From NCBI RefSeq assembly GCF_002924365.1, contig NZ_PQWB01000037.1, forward strand, positions 1 to 52,384: a stretch of 52,384 nt of DNA, written 5' to 3'. The notes under the pieces were generated by a model, which worked only from the letters and a program-made list of their open reading frames with translations, ran no database searches and was not told where the DNA came from. The position numbers were made by a program, and so were the translations under genes. This DNA is from Chromobacterium alticapitis (GTDB lineage: Bacteria > Pseudomonadota > Gammaproteobacteria > Burkholderiales > Chromobacteriaceae). Positions 51,560 to 52,384 of the stretch are shown piece by piece. Numbering within the stretch: the first letter of the stretch is position 1; every line of letters begins with the position of its first letter.

Positions 51560-52384
51560 ATGCAGCCAGACTCCGCTTCCGACGCCCCCCGCCGCTTGCG
51601 CAGCATCTGGATTTCCGACGTGCATCTCGGCACCGCCGGCTGCCGCGCGGACCACTTGCTCGACTTCCTGCGCGAGCATGAGTCGGACTATCTCTACCTG
51701 GTCGGCGACATCGTCGACGGCTGGCAGCTGAAAAAATCCTGGTACTGGAAACAGAGCCACAACGACGTGGTGCAAAAACTGCTGCGCAAGGCGCGCAAGG
51801 GCTGCCAGGTGATCTACATTCCCGGCAATCACGACGAGGCGGCGCGCCAGTACTGCGGGCTGGACTTCGGCGGCATCGCCATCCGTCTCGAAGCCGAGCA
51901 CCTGACCGCCGACGGCAAGCGGCTCCTGGTGCTCCACGGCGACGAATTCGACGGCGTGATCCAGTACGCCAAGTGGCTGGCCCGATTGGGCGACAATCTA
52001 TACACGCTGATCCTGGAGCTGAACCGCGGCTTCAACTGGGTGCGGCATCGGCTGGGCCTGCCATATTGGTCGCTGTCGCAATACCTGAAGCACAAGGTCA
52101 AAAACGCGGTCAATTTCATCAGCCAGTTCGAAGCCATCCTGGCCGGCGAGGCCAGGCGGCGCGGCTTCGACGGCGTGGTGTGCGGCCACATCCACAAGCC
52201 GGAAGTGCGAATGATAGACGGCATTCTGTACGGCAACAGCGGCGACTGGGTGGAAAGCCTGTCCGCGCTGGTGGAGCACATGGATGGCCGCTTGCAAGTG
52301 CTGCACTGGACCGCGCTGGCGCCCGCCTTGCGCGAAACCGAATCCCTGATCCCGCCCCCCACCGCCACGGAGGAATCCACATGC
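51560..52384 (+). CDS. LpxH-like metallophosphoesterase (partial, C-terminus at window edge)
   Basis: 275 codons are seen and the frame is still open at the edge. It carries the calcineurin-like metal motifs: SDVHLG (D20, H22), GDIVDGW, GNHDE, LHGDEFDG and CGHIHKPE. This is the pattern of the UDP-2,3-diacylglucosamine pyrophosphatase family, but it is longer than LpxH itself (about 240 aa), so it may be one of the extended relatives of unproved substrate. No good RBS is seen before ATG 51560. It very likely ends within a few codons, since the next gene starts at 52381. Confidence 0.87.
   Translation, partial: MQPDSASDAPRRLRSIWISDVHLGTAGCRADHLLDFLREHESDYLYLVGDIVDGWQLKKSWYWKQSHNDVVQKLLRKARKGCQVIYIPGNHDEAARQYCGLDFGGIAIRLEAEHLTADGKRLLVLHGDEFDGVIQYAKWLARLGDNLYTLILELNRGFNWVRHRLGLPYWSLSQYLKHKVKNAVNFISQFEAILAGEARRRGFDGVVCGHIHKPEVRMIDGILYGNSGDWVESLSALVEHMDGRLQVLHWTALAPALRETESLIPPPTATEESTC
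52370..52384 (+). promoter_or_regulatory. RBS and start codon of the next gene
   Basis: GGAGG at 52370-52374, then 6 bases, then ATG at 52381-52383. The spacing is ideal, so a downstream gene overlapping the end of the phosphoesterase gene begins here. Only its first codon is in the window; in related genomes a glycosyltransferase is often next, which is not testable here. Confidence 0.6.

Overview
The window looks like a chromosome segment of a GC-rich betaproteobacterium, most likely Chromobacterium or a close relative in the Neisseriales. This rests on the gene set (a PhaM-like granule regulator, maeB, dnaE, a RegBA-type redox pair, and an OprC-MbnP-MbnH copper locus) and on the high GC of the core genes. 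No 16S rRNA or other species marker is present, so the genus is an inference.

Layout. (1) 1-4050 is an accessory island lying against the 3' side of a tRNA-Ala(CGC) gene (4051-4126, minus). It holds the tnsAB end of a Tn7-like transposon that continues off the left edge. The outer transposon end can be placed to the base at 2375, where it interrupts the 3' part of a SIR2-domain gene, so the last 12 codons of that ORF are transposon DNA. An array of short repeats lies between there and the tRNA. (2) 4187-9778 is C4-dicarboxylate uptake: a DctS-like sensor kinase divergent from dctP-dctQ-dctM, with a terminator-like hairpin between dctP and dctQM. maeB (malic enzyme) follows, giving a dicarboxylate uptake-to-pyruvate group. 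(3) 12289-17810 is housekeeping: PhaM-like, a VirK/YbjX (DUF535) protein, a flavin reductase-like protein and dnaE. (4) 17811-19436 is repeat-rich and poor in genes, with one small HTH-2TM protein. It contains REP-like palindromes and a displaced 53-bp copy of part of the downstream phospholipase C gene. (5) 19437-26397 is a six-gene, same-strand cluster that reads as a non-ribosomal, ATP-grasp-based small-molecule pathway: two different Fe(II)/2-oxoglutarate oxygenases, two ATP-grasp ligases, a two-Rossmann flavoprotein and an MFS exporter. I recognise no named pathway with this gene order, and it is the best candidate here for an undescribed system. (6) 26403-35865 is metabolic: a Tat-exported phosphocholine-type phospholipase C (convergent with the cluster), GNAT, DUF485 plus an acetate-permease-like symporter, GST, a solo UvrD-like helicase, a cupin, a VanX-like dipeptidase and a GlcD-like FAD dehydrogenase. 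(7) 35913-43673 is on the minus strand: a TPR protein, a methyl-accepting chemotaxis protein, an acyl-CoA synthetase and a RegA/RegB-like pair. (8) 43786-48458 is a copper-acquisition locus: TonB-dependent copper receptor, MbnP and MbnH. (9) 48526-52384 holds a small membrane protein, a CHMI-like isomerase, a QseBC/PmrAB-type two-component pair, and an LpxH-like phosphoesterase running off the right edge, with the start codon of one more gene visible at 52381.

Together: dicarboxylate import and malic enzyme feed central carbon. The copper locus combines outer-membrane import with the MbnH/MbnP pair, in which the haem enzyme is known to modify its partner so that it binds copper. The ATP-grasp cluster probably builds and exports a hydroxylated amino-acid-derived product. 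Several intergenic spaces carry families of short palindromic repeats that also recur tens of kb apart in this window.
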